From assembly GCA_035582835.1 (NCBI GenBank), contig JAYKAV010003110.1, forward strand, positions 3,012,471 through 3,076,470: a stretch of 64,000 bases of DNA, in the 5' to 3' direction. A program made the translations under genes and the position numbers. Of the stretch, positions 1 to 14,509 are shown piece by piece; position 1 is the first letter of the stretch, and each line of letters starts with the position of its first letter. The DNA is from Phoebastria nigripes. Lineage: Eukaryota; Chordata; Aves; Procellariiformes; Diomedeidae. Below the pieces are notes generated by a model. The model did no database searches, had not been told where the DNA came from, and was given only the letters and a program-made list of their open reading frames with translations.

Positions 1-2987
1 GATTGCATTCTCTTTCCCATCATAAGATTCCCTGATAAAAGGTTACTGAACTGCAAAACCTGAAGTTCATCTCTACTGAAGTCTTATTGTCACGTTTGTT
101 ATTACTAGCACATAAGCCTTTGAAAGTCTGATTGCTGGGACATAGGCAAACCTGTAGGCAGAGCCTCTTCACAGTCTGGCACTTCTCATCTCTGCATTAC
201 ATTCATCAGCTGCAAAATACCCCTCTCTCACCCTTCCAAGGTGGTCGATGCTGAACGGATGCAAATTTTCCTGTCTGTCTGTATTTGTCCTCAACTTTAA
301 TGTCTGCAGCATATTTCCAGAGTAACCAGAAATTGGCTTATAATATATTGCAAGGACCTAACAGGAGTTCTTCCTGTTTAAAAATAAACATGCTGAGTTC
401 TCCTATTAAAAAAATAAATCATATTTTTATATTTTTAATTTATTTGTAACTACATAAAATATAGTTAAGATAGATATATATATGAGAAAATAGATATTTT
501 CAGTCATCTCTTTAAAACCTCCAGTGGTTGTTTGAGAATCATTCAGATCTTTATTCTGAACACTTAGATATATTTGAAACTTCAGCAGGTGCATGCTTGA
601 TAAAAATAAACCTATGAAAAATAATTACAGCATGTTAAAGAGAATATTGGCTAAACCTTTCTGTACATTGTTTAAAGTTGTTATTTCATTTCATTTTATT
701 TATAAGCATTTACTAACCATAGGTATTTAAGTGAAGGTTGTTTTTTGGTTTTGTTTTTTTTTTTTTTAGTGAAACAGTCTTGCTTAATCCTGTGTAACCA
801 GGGTGGCTAGAGTAGAAGTGCAGCCACAGCCTGAATTAAAGTGGTGGTGATGCACTGCTACAGTGAAAAGAATTTACGCAATTTAACATACTCAACTACT
901 TGGGAAAATTTTGGTCAGGTTAGTTTTCATTATTGCCAAGATCAGACTGCTGAGCCTATAGCAAAATTAAACAATTGGTTGAAGTCTTTTGATGACAATA
1001 GCATGCCCTTTTTACCAAGAAACTGTGGAAATGCTCTGTGCGTCTTCCCAGCACCCGGAGTCATCCACCCCCATCTTATAATTCAACCTGCAAACAGATT
1101 AAGCAGCTGAGTTTGTGGAAAGTGTGTTTACTTTGAGCTAAGAACCCTTGTGTGACACTATAGAGATTCCTCTGACACCTCTGGGAGAGCTACACAGACA
1201 GTTCGTACTCATCAGCAGGGAAACCGGGCTGAGAATTCCCAATTTCTTTGTAACCTCAACTGCTTCATACAAATCAGTGTTTGGCAATTAGGCAGGAACT
1301 CATTTGTTAGCTTAGCTTTTTATTTCGAAGATGCAGGATGTTCTACATTTCAAAAAGGAACTGACAATTTATAAACCTGTCAACGAAAGACTTCTTGGTA
1401 TTAATTACAGTAGTATTAATTATTAGCACTGTCTTAAGAGGATGCTTATTGTAATTTAAAATGTGACACTACGATTCATAGCCTAAATAGGGTTCTAAAA
1501 CATCTTTTTTCTTTCGACTTCTTTTAAATGCTCAAGTAAAATTGAATTCTGATATATGAGGGAAGTATTTTTAGCAGCTATATAAAGTAATATCTCACTA
1601 TTATTCAGCAAAATATCTGAATAATGTAGCAATAGTTAAAAATCAGAAGAGTAAAATACTTATGAGCTTTATTAAGAAAGAACATAATTAGAATAATTAA
1701 AATAACATTGAAAAAGGATGTACTTTGTATCTTTGTACCATGTAATTTACTGGTGTTCACTGTGCCTTTGCTAATCTGTTCTCTGGCAACACTAAAGAAT
1801 TTTTTAATATTCTTAAAAACTTCAGTGTTTGCCTTCAGCATCATATGCAGAGCTTGAAATAGAGATGTAGTTTCTCCACGGCATTGCCATCATGTCAGCC
1901 ATTTGTGTACCCACCTGCAATTGTTGCTTTCTAAACGTGAGATCGAAGTCAGAATAGTGGTCCTGTGTTTTCCATCAGGACACAAAGCATCTAAAAAATT
2001 TCTGGATCCTATCCCGCATGAAACAGCAGCTGTGAACCAGAAGGGGGATATATTGGAATCTGCTTATAGTGAACTTGGATATAGTAGAATTCTGTTTATG
2101 CTGAAGTAGGGTGAACATCTCACATCGGCTCACTGCAGTGTGAGATTTAAATTGCGACTCTGTGCTCTTGCCTGTGAAGATGATTCGCCATCCTAGCAGG
2201 GGTGGTGGTGTGAAACAGAAAATGTTGATGCTCAGAGAGTGATCACACAGATTTAGCAACATCTGTTTGAATCTATTTTGATTTTGAAACATTAAAAAGA
2301 TACACATTAGACTTCTAAGAGAGCACTATTCTAGTTTATAAAGCAAATACACATTTTAACTGTGTGGTGTATGTAAATAAATACATGTACGCGCACACAT
2401 AACACAGTACATATTTATTCAATAGGAAATCATGATGATCTGTGCAATACTTAATATTTCTAACCTGTACTCTGTAGAATGGCTATGACTATAATTTTCT
2501 ATATTTAATTAATGTTTCTAATTCATGGTTACAAACAAAGAGTTAGGACAGCGGCGCAGAATTCACCAGGAGTGTTGGCACAGTGCCACAGGCCCCCTGC
2601 AAGTTTGTCCTGCCGGAGAAGCCAGGAGCCAGCTGGTGCAGCCCCAGCAGGGAAATGGGGCTGACCTGGAGAAGGTGGCTGGAAAAGCCTGTGAATTAAT
2701 TAATGCCTCTGCCAGCAGAGGAAGCAAGACATTTTAAAACTGTCCTTCCTGCTGGAACCTCTGGGATTGAGGAGTGGCTACTGATGTCAGTGAGATCAGA
2801 GGAGGTTACAATGTAATACCAAATCAATATTAGCCAATTATCAGTAAAGGTTGAGGCCCCTTTTGATGTGTTTTTTCCAGGAAATGTTCTATTTTTCTGC
2901 AACAGCTTTGCAGCTGGAGTGAATTTTAATGCAATTTGTCTATTGAGGGCTTCTATTTTTTCTCACAATTTAATGATTCTAGCTCAG

Positions 2988-3591
2988 TGTCGTGGTTTAA
3001 CCCCAGCCGGCAACTAAGCCCCACACAGCCGCTCGCTCACTCCCCCACAGTGGGATGGGGGAGAGAATCAGAAGAGTGAAAGTGAGAAAACTCGTGGGTT
3101 GAGATAAAGACAGTTTAATAGGTAAAACAAAAGCCACACGCACAAGCAAAGCAAAANAAGGAATTCATTCACTACTTCCCATCNGCAGGCAGGTGTTCAG
3201 CCATCTCCAGGAGAACAGGGCTCCATCAGGCGTAACGGTTACTTGGGAAGACAAATGCCATCACTCTGAACGTCCCCCCTTCCTCCTTCTTCCTCCTTCT
3301 TCCCCCAGCTTTATATGCTGAGCATGTTGCCATATGGTATGGAATACCCCTTTGGTCAGTTGGGGTCAGTTGTCCCAGCTGTGTCCCCTCCCAGCTTCTT
3401 GTGCACCCCCAGCCTACTCGCTGGTGGGGTGGTGTGAGGAGCAGAAAAGGCCTTGACTCTGTGTAAGCACTGCTCAACAATAATGAAAACATCCCTGTAT
3501 TACCAACGCTGTTTCCAGCACAAATCCAAAACATAGCCCCATACTAGCTTCTATGAAGAAAATTAACTCTACCCCAGCCAAAACCAGCACA
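2988..3591 (-). mobile_element. Solo LTR of an avian endogenous retrovirus (ERVL-like), antisense to MIPOL1
   Basis: This is a 604-bp LTR with TG...CA ends, read on the minus strand. It has a TATA box (GCATATAAAG, 3318-3309) and an ATTAAA polyadenylation signal (3119-3114) in the expected order. The flanks CTCAG and TTCAG look like a 5-bp target-site duplication with one mismatch; a 5-bp duplication points to the ERVL class. No gag, pol or env sequence lies beside it, so it is a solo LTR left by recombination between two LTRs. The sequence resembles an LTR family I recall as common in neoavian genomes; I cannot give its exact catalogue name. Two undetermined bases lie inside (3157, 3184). The open frame at 3226-3534 is simply this LTR read through. 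Confidence 0.9.
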
Positions 3592-6500
3592 TTCAGTAAA
3601 GCGTAGCGCTCTGCATGTGAGCACAGTCATGCTTGCACACTCATGTAGCTGTGTAAGGTGGCAGCGGAGGGTGCACGTGTAGAATTTCTATGTAATCCTC
3701 TAAAAGTAAACACAAATCCACAAAGTAATGGTGCAATGCTAAAATATACAGGTATGAAAATAAGCATAAATGGTGAGAAATATGCTGCTTGTGCACTTTG
3801 TCGAGGTAGTTCTTACTATGAACAAAGCAAATATATAAGTGATGTAAAACAGAAATTCTTATTTCATTTGTCCTTAACTGTTTATTAAAGACACCTTTTC
3901 TTTTGATTTTGGGGTTGTTTTCTTTTAAGGAGGAAGTCAGGAGAGTTACAGATTTGGATAAAATACTTCAGTGGATTGAATACAAAAGAAAACTAAGCAA
4001 TCTTCTTAATAAGCAGATAGTTTTATCAAAGGAAATTACTATCTCTCATAAAGGGAATACTACCCTTAATAACATTTGCTTTACCTCTTAAGGTGTGATT
4101 TTTTTGCTGCCTAACTTTCATTGTTACTGGAACATACTCTTTTTTTGAGTAGTCCGGGATTTCCCTCCAGCATTTCTGAACACGCTTTCTCTGCTTTCGT
4201 AGTTGCTCACTTAGTTTTGTTCCTTAGCTGATGCCGATAAATAAATCGATCGATGACACAACAAAAACAAACAGTTATTACCAGCATTCGACACAGTTGA
4301 AAATAATACAAAAATGGAAAGAAATAAGGAGCAAGCATTTATTAAGTGGTTAGTGTCCCCCTCTTCTGCAAGTAAAACTAATCTGCCTTCTGAGTACGGG
4401 AGCTGTGTGCATTTCACATATACGTCCAAGACGTTCTCCAGTGCTGGCTGGAGGGTCTAATCTTTCCCAGAATGATCCGAGCAGTGCAGTTCAAGAACAA
4501 GGATGAATATTTGAATAATCACACCACAATGTGAGGTGACCCTCCGACAGGGGACTGACCAGATACACATATGGATTTTTGGGAAGACCCTCTGATGCTC
4601 TTTTTTAACACAGCTGTGAGAAGAATGTGGCTAAGACCCAGTAGTCTTTCTGGAGTATAGCTGGCAAAGGAAACCATGAGGAGAAGAGAATTTAACACAT
4701 GGGTGTAAGAGAGTCCGCTTCATTGATGCGATCTGAGGGGAATGTCTAATGACTGGAAGAATCAAACTTGGCAATGAAAACACAAAGCTCTTTTCATCAA
4801 TTCAAACGCAGACTCTAAAGCTGCAGATGGTTACCTCCAGCCTTGCCTATTCAGTGCGGGGTTGTATAAAATGGCACTTTGGTGAATACTAATAGATCAA
4901 AACAAAGATTTAATAACTTAAAGATGTGGTGTTCATTTTTAAATGAGGATACAGGTCAGTGTCTCAGAAAAGAGTGAAATAAGTATCTTTATGTATGGGT
5001 CTAAAGTCTCTGGAGATTTTTAACTGCAAACATGTTATCTTTAGTGTGCAGATTGTATTCAGTACAGCACAGCTATGCTGGGAACAGGCTAAAAGCAAGA
5101 TTTCTGAATTATTATACTAATTGAGCCTCTTTGCAAAATGCAAATGTTGTTAACGAGTTATCTCCCTTTTAAAATCATACCTACATATATTTAGTTGAAG
5201 TATAAATTGTAGCTTCTATGCTTTCAGTCACTCCTTGTAGATAAGAATGGAGCTAGTTAATTAGAAATTGGAGGCAGAAGCACTGCACAAAAGAAACAAG
5301 TTTTACATTCACTGGGACTTAAAGCTATTTGTTTTGGAGGAGCCACCAAATGTCAGATAACTCGACTGGCTTTATTTAAAATTTTAGAGATACATTTCTT
5401 TAATTTTCATATTCATATTTCAAAACAATGAATACAATTTAATGCCTTACTTTATTAACATGTTACATTTAGATGTTCAGACTTCCCTATGAAAACTAGA
5501 CTGCTTTTTCTTTTACTTACAAAACTGTATTCTGGTAAATGTGAGATCAACACGTTAACTACTGGAGGCTAGGAGTACAGCTTCACAGATATGAATAGTT
5601 TCACTGATTTGTGTCAGTAAATAATTTAGCAGATGTCAGAAGTGATTTTGCTTTTAATGAAAACCACTGTGCTGCCTGCTGCTGTGAAGTTCTGCTGGGA
5701 TTGAATAGTTGGTAATCTCTTAATATCATATAGGGAATAATTTAATTGGTGCTGGCATTTTGAAATATAAAGTAAGTTCTGGTGACTTGTTGAAGAATGT
5801 AGATGTAGAGCTAGTTTCTTAGTTACAGCAAATTGGCTTAGCTCTGTCGCACTGGGTTGCATTCATTTGTCCCAGTTAAGGATATGACCTGTAGTTTACT
5901 GAGAAACAGATGCTGGTGGGTACATTCAAAAGACGAGCAAGTGAGGGCAAAGTGCTAAGAATCTTTTACTTGCTATAGCAGGCCACAGAAGTCAATGGTT
6001 ATGAGAGTTTGTACAGAAGGAAATGGGGAGCCAAGGAAGACAACTCTTGTAGCAGACTAAGATACCAATGAAAATTAGCAATAGTTCTGGACTTTCAGAA
6101 CTGGATCAAAAGTTATTAAAGGAGATTCAACATGGAAAAAACTGCTTGATGAGGACTGATGTGTTGGCTGCCTCGTCCAATGATTAAAAGCAGATTATAA
6201 ACTCCATGGGGCCCATAAGAGATACACAATCTCCACAGGCAGGGTTTTATGGTGTTCAGGAAACCCACACTAGCCAGATGGAAGATTCCCAGACACGCAA
6301 AACTACCACATACCCCAAAGAATTCTGCAGAGTGTAGCAGAGCTGATGCAAAGTTTCTTTGGCATGCAAGACATGAGTAGGAACATGAGAAAGTCTAAAA
6401 TACAAAATCTAGTAACAATCACATCATATCATATATGAAAATATTACCATTAACTAGGGTAGCAATAACAGGCAGTGTGAATTTATTGGATGTAGGGGCA

Positions 6501-7439
6501 ATAGGCTTGGAAGTAGCCTGCTTTAGGAATTTAGTGAGGAATTAAGACTAATTGAAATGTGTGAAGAAAGTCATGTGTGATCTAACTGAAAGCAGAACAT
6601 AGTAGGGTCAGAATTTATTTAAATACTTGGAATTCTGTGCTTATGCCAGTGACTCCTCTCAGAAAAATTCCCCTCAGGCTGCACTAATATGCATGGTGAA
6701 ATGATGAATTAAAAAGTCTTGTAGAGATACCTGTTTGTTGTAATAAAAGAATTGAGTAAGCCAGTGAGGTTATGTGCAGCCTCAGAGAAATTCAACATAT
6801 AGAGTGAAATCGGTTTTCTGGGTCTGGAGGAAATAAAATATTAAACTATAGTATTCAAATCTAAGGTGAGCTGAACAAATTCAGTCACTGGTGACATATT
6901 CTCTGGACCGTTGTAGGTATACCATGTTTCTGTATCACTAGGCAGATATTGTTTCCCTTGGTAAGGCTAACTTACTGTTCATGCTGTACAAACAGAAATC
7001 TATCACTTTTGCAAAGCTGTAATGAAATGTATTTTCCGCATTGGATTATATTATCTTTATTGGATGACACTTCACTTACCAATTTTTGAATTGTGTACTC
7101 CATGTTACAGTCCAGGTAAAATTTGTAGGCTGTGATGGAGGGAGTGCCTGATAACTTAGTACCACTAATACTGATAACTTCCTGGCTGAAAGAAGAGAGG
7201 ACTTGGGTTAGNATAAGCAGAAAACTTCTGACTGAAAAAATACAATCGGCTTTTTGTCTTTTCTGCCTGGATTCCTTGGAGACCCAAATGGAGAAGCACG
7301 TGCTGAACCAGAGTGATGCACACTGGTTGCACCAAGATCTGTGCAGAGCAGCGTGACCTCAGACGTTTTCTTTCAGAAGCTTCCTCGGCATCTGTGCCCC
7401 CCACCCCAGTTTTCTAAGTGGTTGTCTGGGAGCAGGGGT

Positions 7440-7690
7440 GCTCCTCCGGAGCGTGACAGAATGGAGCTGAGTTTCCTCCTCCATCTGAGGAGATCCTGGT
7501 TCAAATCTCCTGTATCTCAGGGGGATGTTATAGCCACTCAGGTTTGGTCTGGATGCTCTCTATTCCTTGCCTTGAAGTAGTACCACATAGCAGAAAATAA
7601 CGCAGGCTTCTTGGATCAGAGAGCAGTTAAGTAGGCTACTCACCTCTGACAAGCGAGACCTGGTTCTGACACTTTCCTTTAGGGCTTTTT
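7440..7690 (+). mobile_element. Possible old SINE relic with tRNA-like B box
   Basis: 'ggttcaaatctcctg' at about 7499 resembles a tRNA B box (GGTTCAAATC). A second comparable unit follows near 7630-7680 ('ggctactcacctctgacaag', 'gacctggttctgacac'). No intact tRNA cloverleaf can be drawn, so this is not a tRNA gene. A chance match is possible. Confidence 0.3.
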
Positions 7691-10600
7691 CTCAGTTTTA
7701 TCCAATGCTTGTTGAACATAAATACAGAGCCAGTATCAGAACACCCATCTCCCATTTTCCATGTGAGTGCCCTCGATCACCACCCACAGAATCACACCTT
7801 CAGGTCTAATAACATCTCAGATGTTTCTTCTGCAGAAATTCACAGCTTCAGAAAGAGAAGTAGAGAAGACTCTTCAGCCCTGGAGTGTACAGCTCTCCTG
7901 AGAAGTGGCAGATGTGGGTTAAAACCAAGTTTTCCTTAGCTTGGCTGAATGCTCTAGCTGATAGTCAGTATAATTTTTTATACTTGTTTTAGAAAGGAGG
8001 AGCAGTAGCACTGCTGTTATCTTCGTCACCTTAAAAGAAACAAGTGGCCTCAGGTTAGTTTTAGAGAAGGGAGCTTGAGGACCTCTGGACAGCTTGAAGC
8101 AAGATACTTAAACTGAGGGCCTGAGATTTAAAAAAAAAAGAACAAAAACCCCTATTTGGCTAGTTTAGGAGCACCCTTCTCCTTAAACTAGTTGTTGCAA
8201 ATCCCATCCCGAGGTGCTGCCATGCTCTCTGTGCAGTCTGGAGGAGGAATGCACCAGTGCAGGACACACATGGAGCTGCAGATCCCATTCTCAGTATCAG
8301 AGTCCTGAAAGACAGATTTGGTGATGTTCAGAATTACGGCAGCTGAGACCCTTTGTAGTACTAATGATTCATAATATCTTTTGACGTCTCATTTTCATTT
8401 GAAGACAGCCCTTAATAGAGCAGTTTGTGGTATCAGTACCAAAAGTCTCATACAGTTATAAAGTGTGATATTGCCAGAGCAGATCATGGGATATCATTCT
8501 CATGGATATTTTGGGTGTCATAAATTATAGTGAGGCCTTTAGCATCTGACGGTTTATGATCAATGCCAGGATTATGTTCAGTGGTGTACTTAACAGAACA
8601 AAGACAAAAAATCCCAACCAAAGGGAATGACAGACAAGCCTTTCCTGCATTCCTTGCACACCCGAGATATCCATTGACTGCAGGGAGTTTCACATGGATG
8701 AAGAATGCAAAACTGAGCATACAGTCTAAGTCAAGTATTTATTTTCTTTGTGTAGTTATGGTTTACATTTACTTAACCTCTGTAAATTGCGGATTGCAGT
8801 GCAGATATTGTTTTCTTAAAGTATGGGTAGTTACAATATAAACACAAATATTTATCATCATTTGAATATTTATCATCTCAGTCTTTCACGAAAATATAAG
8901 CAGTGCTGAAACTTCATTCTCGCAAACACTAAAATGTATTCTATGAAAGTCAAATGTTTTCAGAGTCAACATAATCACAGCATCCCAGTTTTTGACCTGT
9001 GTGTTCATTTACAGTTTGCTTATAGCTGCTTCACAGAGATGGAAGTTTGTAGATTACAACATGGTTTTATTGATTTATCAGTAGCAAAATACGCTAAGTA
9101 TACTCAGTAAACTGGATCGGCTAGCTCTTGGGCTTGTATTGTATAATATCAGCTTGTTGTGGAATACTTCAGAACAAAATCAGAATGTTGGCATAGTTAA
9201 CATCAATGGTGTAAACCAGACTTGCAAAGACTAATATTTAGTAAGACCAATAACACAAACAAATTAGATTTTGAAGTTGTTTGCCCAATAGGAAGAAGCA
9301 CGCTGACACAGTGTTTGTAAGCTTATAGTTAACCATTCTATGACAAATCATTAAATAACTTTGAAAAGCAGATTGAGTGCTCCTTGAAGAACAGCAAGAA
9401 AACTTTTTCTCAGACTTGCTTTTTTTTCCAAGGCGATAAAACGAGCGTCACAGCAAATAATCATTTACTTTAATATTTTATATCCAAATAAAATAAGTCC
9501 ATGGCATTTACATTGCCGTTACTAAATAGTATTTGGTTTGTTTGCAAGAGTCATTTATTTGTGGCTTGGCTGAAGGAATAAAAATAAATTTGNGGTTCTT
9601 TCTGTTAATACTCATACTGTTTCTTAACATATGCAAAAGATTGAATACTGTAAATGTATGTGCAGAAGCTCAACAAGAAACCCCAAACTTTTAGAAGCTT
9701 CTGAATTACGTATCTTTTAGAGAGTTGCTGGAACAGTTCTTTACAGCAACAAATAGAAATAACTGACTAGGCCAGCAAGGTATTTAATTTTAAGCAAACT
9801 TGAAATCATTTGAATTTTTCCACTGCTTAAAATTAAGTGTACCTTTACTGAAGCAGGAGCTAGTTGTCCAAGGAAAAAATTACAGTTCATGTTTCTAATG
9901 TAATACTGAGTCATTAATTAATAGCCAGATTTTTCTGTAAGGCTTTTAATTTTCTTAAGAATATTTTGTAGAAAGGCAGCATCAATTGTGTTTATAGGTA
10001 TGAGAGCTAACAACAGCTTTAACCCCATCATTGCCACTATTTTATTGGCAAGTTGCTCAGCTTTCCCATTCTACATTTTTGCTGTATGTGATGTGGGTAT
10101 AAGGATATAGATCTAAACACTGAGTTGTTAGAAGGCGTAAATCTTTGGGACCAAATTTTATCATTTCAGCTTCAGATTATGGAATTTTTGCCCATAGAAA
10201 GTATCAGAATTCAGCCTTTGAGCGGAAGACCTTGCAGGTATTGGAGAGGTGTATAATAAAATTACTATATTTAGCACTTTATTCTGTGCCTCATAATATC
10301 TCCGTCTCTATCAATCACCTCAATCTTTTATTATTTGATAAGATAATCATATAAATTATTTGAAGGATGTAACAGATGAACATCTACATCTGGTAAAAGG
10401 GATATCCTAAGTGGTGAACTCAACAAAAAAGACGTTTCCCAGATCTCCGATTTTAAACATTGAGAAAATATTTTACTCTATGCTTTTGAAGAATTTCGTG
10501 AATCTTGATGTAAAGCCAAATCTTTATGCTCTCTTCAGCAGAGATTAAAAGGTTTTTCTCCTACAATCAGTCCCATTCATGGCAACCAGGCAGAATTGCC

Positions 10601-12439
10601 ACCAAGGCCTGGGTCTGCAAGCTCACTAGTTCAGAAGAATTAAAGCTGTCCTCAAAATGAGCTGAAGGTCCACTGCTTCTCTCCTGTGTCAGCCTTGCTG
10701 GGGAATTCGCTCACCTCCCAGGAGCAGGAGGAGAAGCTCATTCCCAGTTGGATGTCAGGAACATGGAGCAAAATAGGCCCAGAAGGCCAGTGAAAAAAAA
10801 TCTCATGTGAATTGTCTTGCTAGAATGGTGTAGAAGACAGTTGGAGACAGTCTGTCTGCTGGCTACTGGAGAAATGTTACTGAAGCTTAGAAGTGGGAAG
10901 GCTTGTTTTTACCTTAAATGGCTGACAACTTAGTAAAAAGCCTATGAAGTATTTTAAGGAGCACTACACATGTGTAGAAGACACTTTGGTCTGTGATGCT
11001 AAGTCTCAACTGGTATTTTAAAAGCCCATTTTTTGTGTGTAAATGAGCAGTTAGGCATCTTTTCTGGTTTTATCCCTGCATAGGGGACTCCATCGCAACA
11101 TCACCAAAATAGACAAGCTTCATGCTGATAACATCTATCTATAATATATTGCAAACATTAAGAGGAAGAGAGGATGTTTCACCCATGGATTTTTTGTTAG
11201 TCCACTACTGGGGGAAGACTGCTCTTATTTTTTCTAGAAATACTTTTCAGAACCATGACTAAGCGTGAATCGCCCTGAAACCAGAAGTCTGTGGGCACCA
11301 CTGGATCACACCGGAAGGGTGGGGAGTTCACCTACCAGTCTGAGCGCGTTACGAAGGACTTTTCACAAGTGGGAGCTTAATTAAATGCTTTCCTCTTACA
11401 TCCAAACCCGTTTCCATTGTTACTTGATCTCTCAGTGATACCGTAGAAGCCGTTCCAGCTTGGACGATATCCCATCAGTTACGCCAGGAAGGCAAATCTA
11501 TTGAAATACATCAANCCTATGTAAAAGTGATTATTTTTAATGTAAAGTGGAGGGATTTGATGATGGTTTATAGGAAGGAATTTTCTCTCCACAAGCTCCA
11601 GATTACTCTCGGTCATGAGGGTGGGAGCTGTCTAGAGCCAGCAAGTCTGCATCGGGTTTTGTAAAATATTTATGGAATCAAGAAAAAAGCCCATGTTGTC
11701 TTTGTTGTTTACGATATCAAGAGGAGTCTGCCAAAGTTGTGCTTTGGTGGGATGTACTTGGGAAACAGCCGGAGNAGTACCTCAGTATTTGCGATTTTAC
11801 AAACTCATTGTAAACAAGACTTGACCAGAACATGCTCAAAAGGGGTGGAACTGGCTTGGAATAGGCAGCTGAGAGGTTCAGACCTGGCCTTACAAGGAAG
11901 GCTTGTTTGAAACATGCAGAAAGGTGTAATGTGGTGTTTTCAGACTGATACTTTTAAAGTTTAGAGTCTCTTAGTAACCCCACTCTCTACAGATCCTTAA
12001 ATGTATATCAGTCTGCTGGTCCTGCATTTCATGAGGAATCCTGTCTAACTGTTTGTTTTGGGCAAGTTTGAAATAATATTTGGTTTAGATAATCAATTTT
12101 TGACATAGCTTTTAAAAATTCCTGAAGAGGGATTTAGAACAAAATAAAATCCTCTAAAAAGTAGGTCCTTTTTCCATCTCCTGAAATACATCTCAGCTGG
12201 ATATAGAATAAGAGAACTGGCTAGTTGTTACCAGTTGACATGGTCCAGAGCACGGATTAAGAAGCTGAGAGAGATGGGCTCTGTATGCAACAATTTTAGG
12301 CTCTAATTCTGCAGGTATTTATGCCTATACTTTTTTTTTTTTTTCTTGTGCACACGAGGAACCTAGTTCAGCTCAAGACTACTTATACATAAAATTAAAC
12401 ATGACAAAAAGTTTGTGGGTCTTTTCAGTTTTCTTGATT

Positions 12440-12530
12440 GGTTGAGCTTCAGCAAGTCATTTCACTTCTCTGCATGCTGTTTTGCCACATGCAAAATACA
12501 CATCATGCAAAATAGACCTGATGTCTGCCT
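12440..12530 (+). mobile_element. Possible MIR/CORE-SINE-like relic
   Basis: 'gagcttcagcaagtcatttc' followed by 'acttctctgcatgctgtttt' and 'ccacatgcaaaatac' follows the MIR-type 3' body, in which a 'caagtcacttcacttctctg' word precedes 'catctgtaaaatg'. It is short and diverged. Confidence 0.45.
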
Positions 12531-14087
12531 TTTGAACACTTTACGTAAAAGTTCTGACCATCCCTCCATGTTGTGAGCATTCAAAGCAAAGAATATTTGC
12601 TTTTCTGAGGTAGTATTGCTCTCAAGAAGAAGATGGGAAACAGTTCAGAGACAGAATGAGCTTGCCTGTGATTCATGGCACTCTAATGATACCGAACATC
12701 ATTACCAACGGCAGGACTAGTGTTCATCAGGAGTCGACAGGAAGTAATATTTTTCCTTCTTCAAATGAATAAACGCTGTGACAGAATACTTTCTGTAGGG
12801 AAGTAATATTAGCGTAAGGTAAAACTGCTGGCTTTTGCTAAGCAGATGACAGAGACTTCCAGGAAGTATTTGGCAAGAAAATCCAGGAGACCCTTGCCTA
12901 TTCGTATCAGCACAAAGTTTGTGGAAATGCTGTCACTGTAAGGAGTAGGCTTCGATGTCAAGATTTCTCTTAAAAAAGAGACCAGCTGTGACCCCAAATG
13001 AGTGGAAACAGTAACTGTCAGTGCTAAAAGTAATTCAAGCTTATGGAAGGAGGTATATAAAAGTTTTTTCTTGCACAAATAGAAGTAGTAAACTGCATAA
13101 AATTTGCATATAAACTGTTAGACTCAAGCTGGAGTAATTAGGTGAAATTCTGTGATCTGATTAAATAATCTGATTGGTATCATTTGGCCATCATATGCCA
13201 ATATATCCTCTATTTCAATTATTGTTAATTTTTTAACTCTTTAATATCAGTCACATGCTCAGATATAAATGGTCCATCCAATAGTAAGAGTCTCTGCCTG
13301 GTCTAAATGATAAGCATGTTGTAGATCTCAATTAACTGAAACACAGGTGAGGTTATAGCATAGTGGTTTCAGGGTTTATTTTTCTTTCTCATAAACTCAT
13401 TTATTTTAGGCAATCAGTATATGCTGTCCTGAGAAAGCATTTGAAAGCAAAGGAGCAATACCTTTCACAAGCTGGCATTAAATCCAGCATAGATGCAAAG
13501 TCCTGATTCTGTATTATCCTGTACTGTGTAGCAACATACATCAATGCAAAGTAGGGTGAAATGCTGTCAAAATAGACCAACTGTGTTTACCACTCACTTT
13601 TCCTGCTGCTAGTGATGGCACAAGGTGAATAGTAATGGTGGGCTAGCTCATAATCTTCCAAACAGAAGGTAGAGAGCAAACAATTTGACAAGATTAGTTA
13701 TTGTGGACCACAGATAAAGGCTTAATATTTTAGCCAAGGCCTGTGTAAGCCAGGTTTATTTTGAAATATGTCTGCTGTCAGGAGCCCAACTGGCTGTATT
13801 TACTTCTAAGTTTAATCATATACAGAATTACTCTTTTGGGTTGAGAAGACGCTGAAAGGGATTTAATAGGAATGCTTGTTTTGTGACAGTGCTTTTCAGA
13901 GACAGAATGGTTTGCCCTGCCAAATTTAAGGCCTGTAAGTTTAATGGAACATACTTTTTGGAGTGACATTACAAACAGTGTTGGGCAGGCAGGAATTGGC
14001 GGCGGTGCCTGGAATGATTAGATTCAACACTGTGGTCTACCACGGTTTAGAGCTCACTGATGCTGCTAAATCAGTCTCTAAGACTTG

Positions 14088-14265
14088 TGTTTTAAGACCA
14101 GAAAGGACCATTAATACTGGTCAGTCCAGCCACCTGTCTAACACAGGGCACCGAATTTCACTCAGTAATTCCTGCATCAGGTTCAAAAACACTGCTGAAC
14201 TCCAGCGTGTCATTTAGAAGGAGGCCCAGTCTCTGATCCAAAAGATGCAGAGGGAACTTTGTTAA
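14088..14265 (-). mobile_element. Ancient CR1 LINE relic (3' region), minus strand
   Basis: Read on the plus strand this is the antisense of an old amniote CR1 3' region. The order of words 'accagaaaggaccatt', 'taacacaggg', 'cagtaattcctgcatc' and 'catttagaaggaggcccagtct' matches the CR1 pattern well preserved in turtles and crocodilians. It is heavily diverged and truncated, with no coding capacity left. It lies in the MIPOL1 intron. Confidence 0.72.
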
Positions 14266-14509
14266 GCAGAGAGAGGCAGCCTGATGCATCTGAACCACAT
14301 GTAGTCTTTACCACTGTGATGATTTATGAAGGAGTTGTTACAGACTGGTGTATGACTGTTAAATGCAACAGGCAATGTTTTTTAGTGAGGAGTCGNTCAA
14401 AAATTATTATTGTTCAAAAGGCAGGCTTTTGACATGGCAAAAATAATACCTGAACTGAAGAATAAGAATAATTAAAGATTCACTGAACCACCCAGAGGTA
14501 AGAGGGCGA

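Noticed and set aside
3226..3534. 102-codon minus-strand frame
   Set aside because: It lies entirely within the solo LTR and is not a retroviral gene.
7490..7560. Possible tRNA gene because of GGTTCAAATC
   Set aside because: No A box at the right distance and no cloverleaf arms; at best an old SINE relic.
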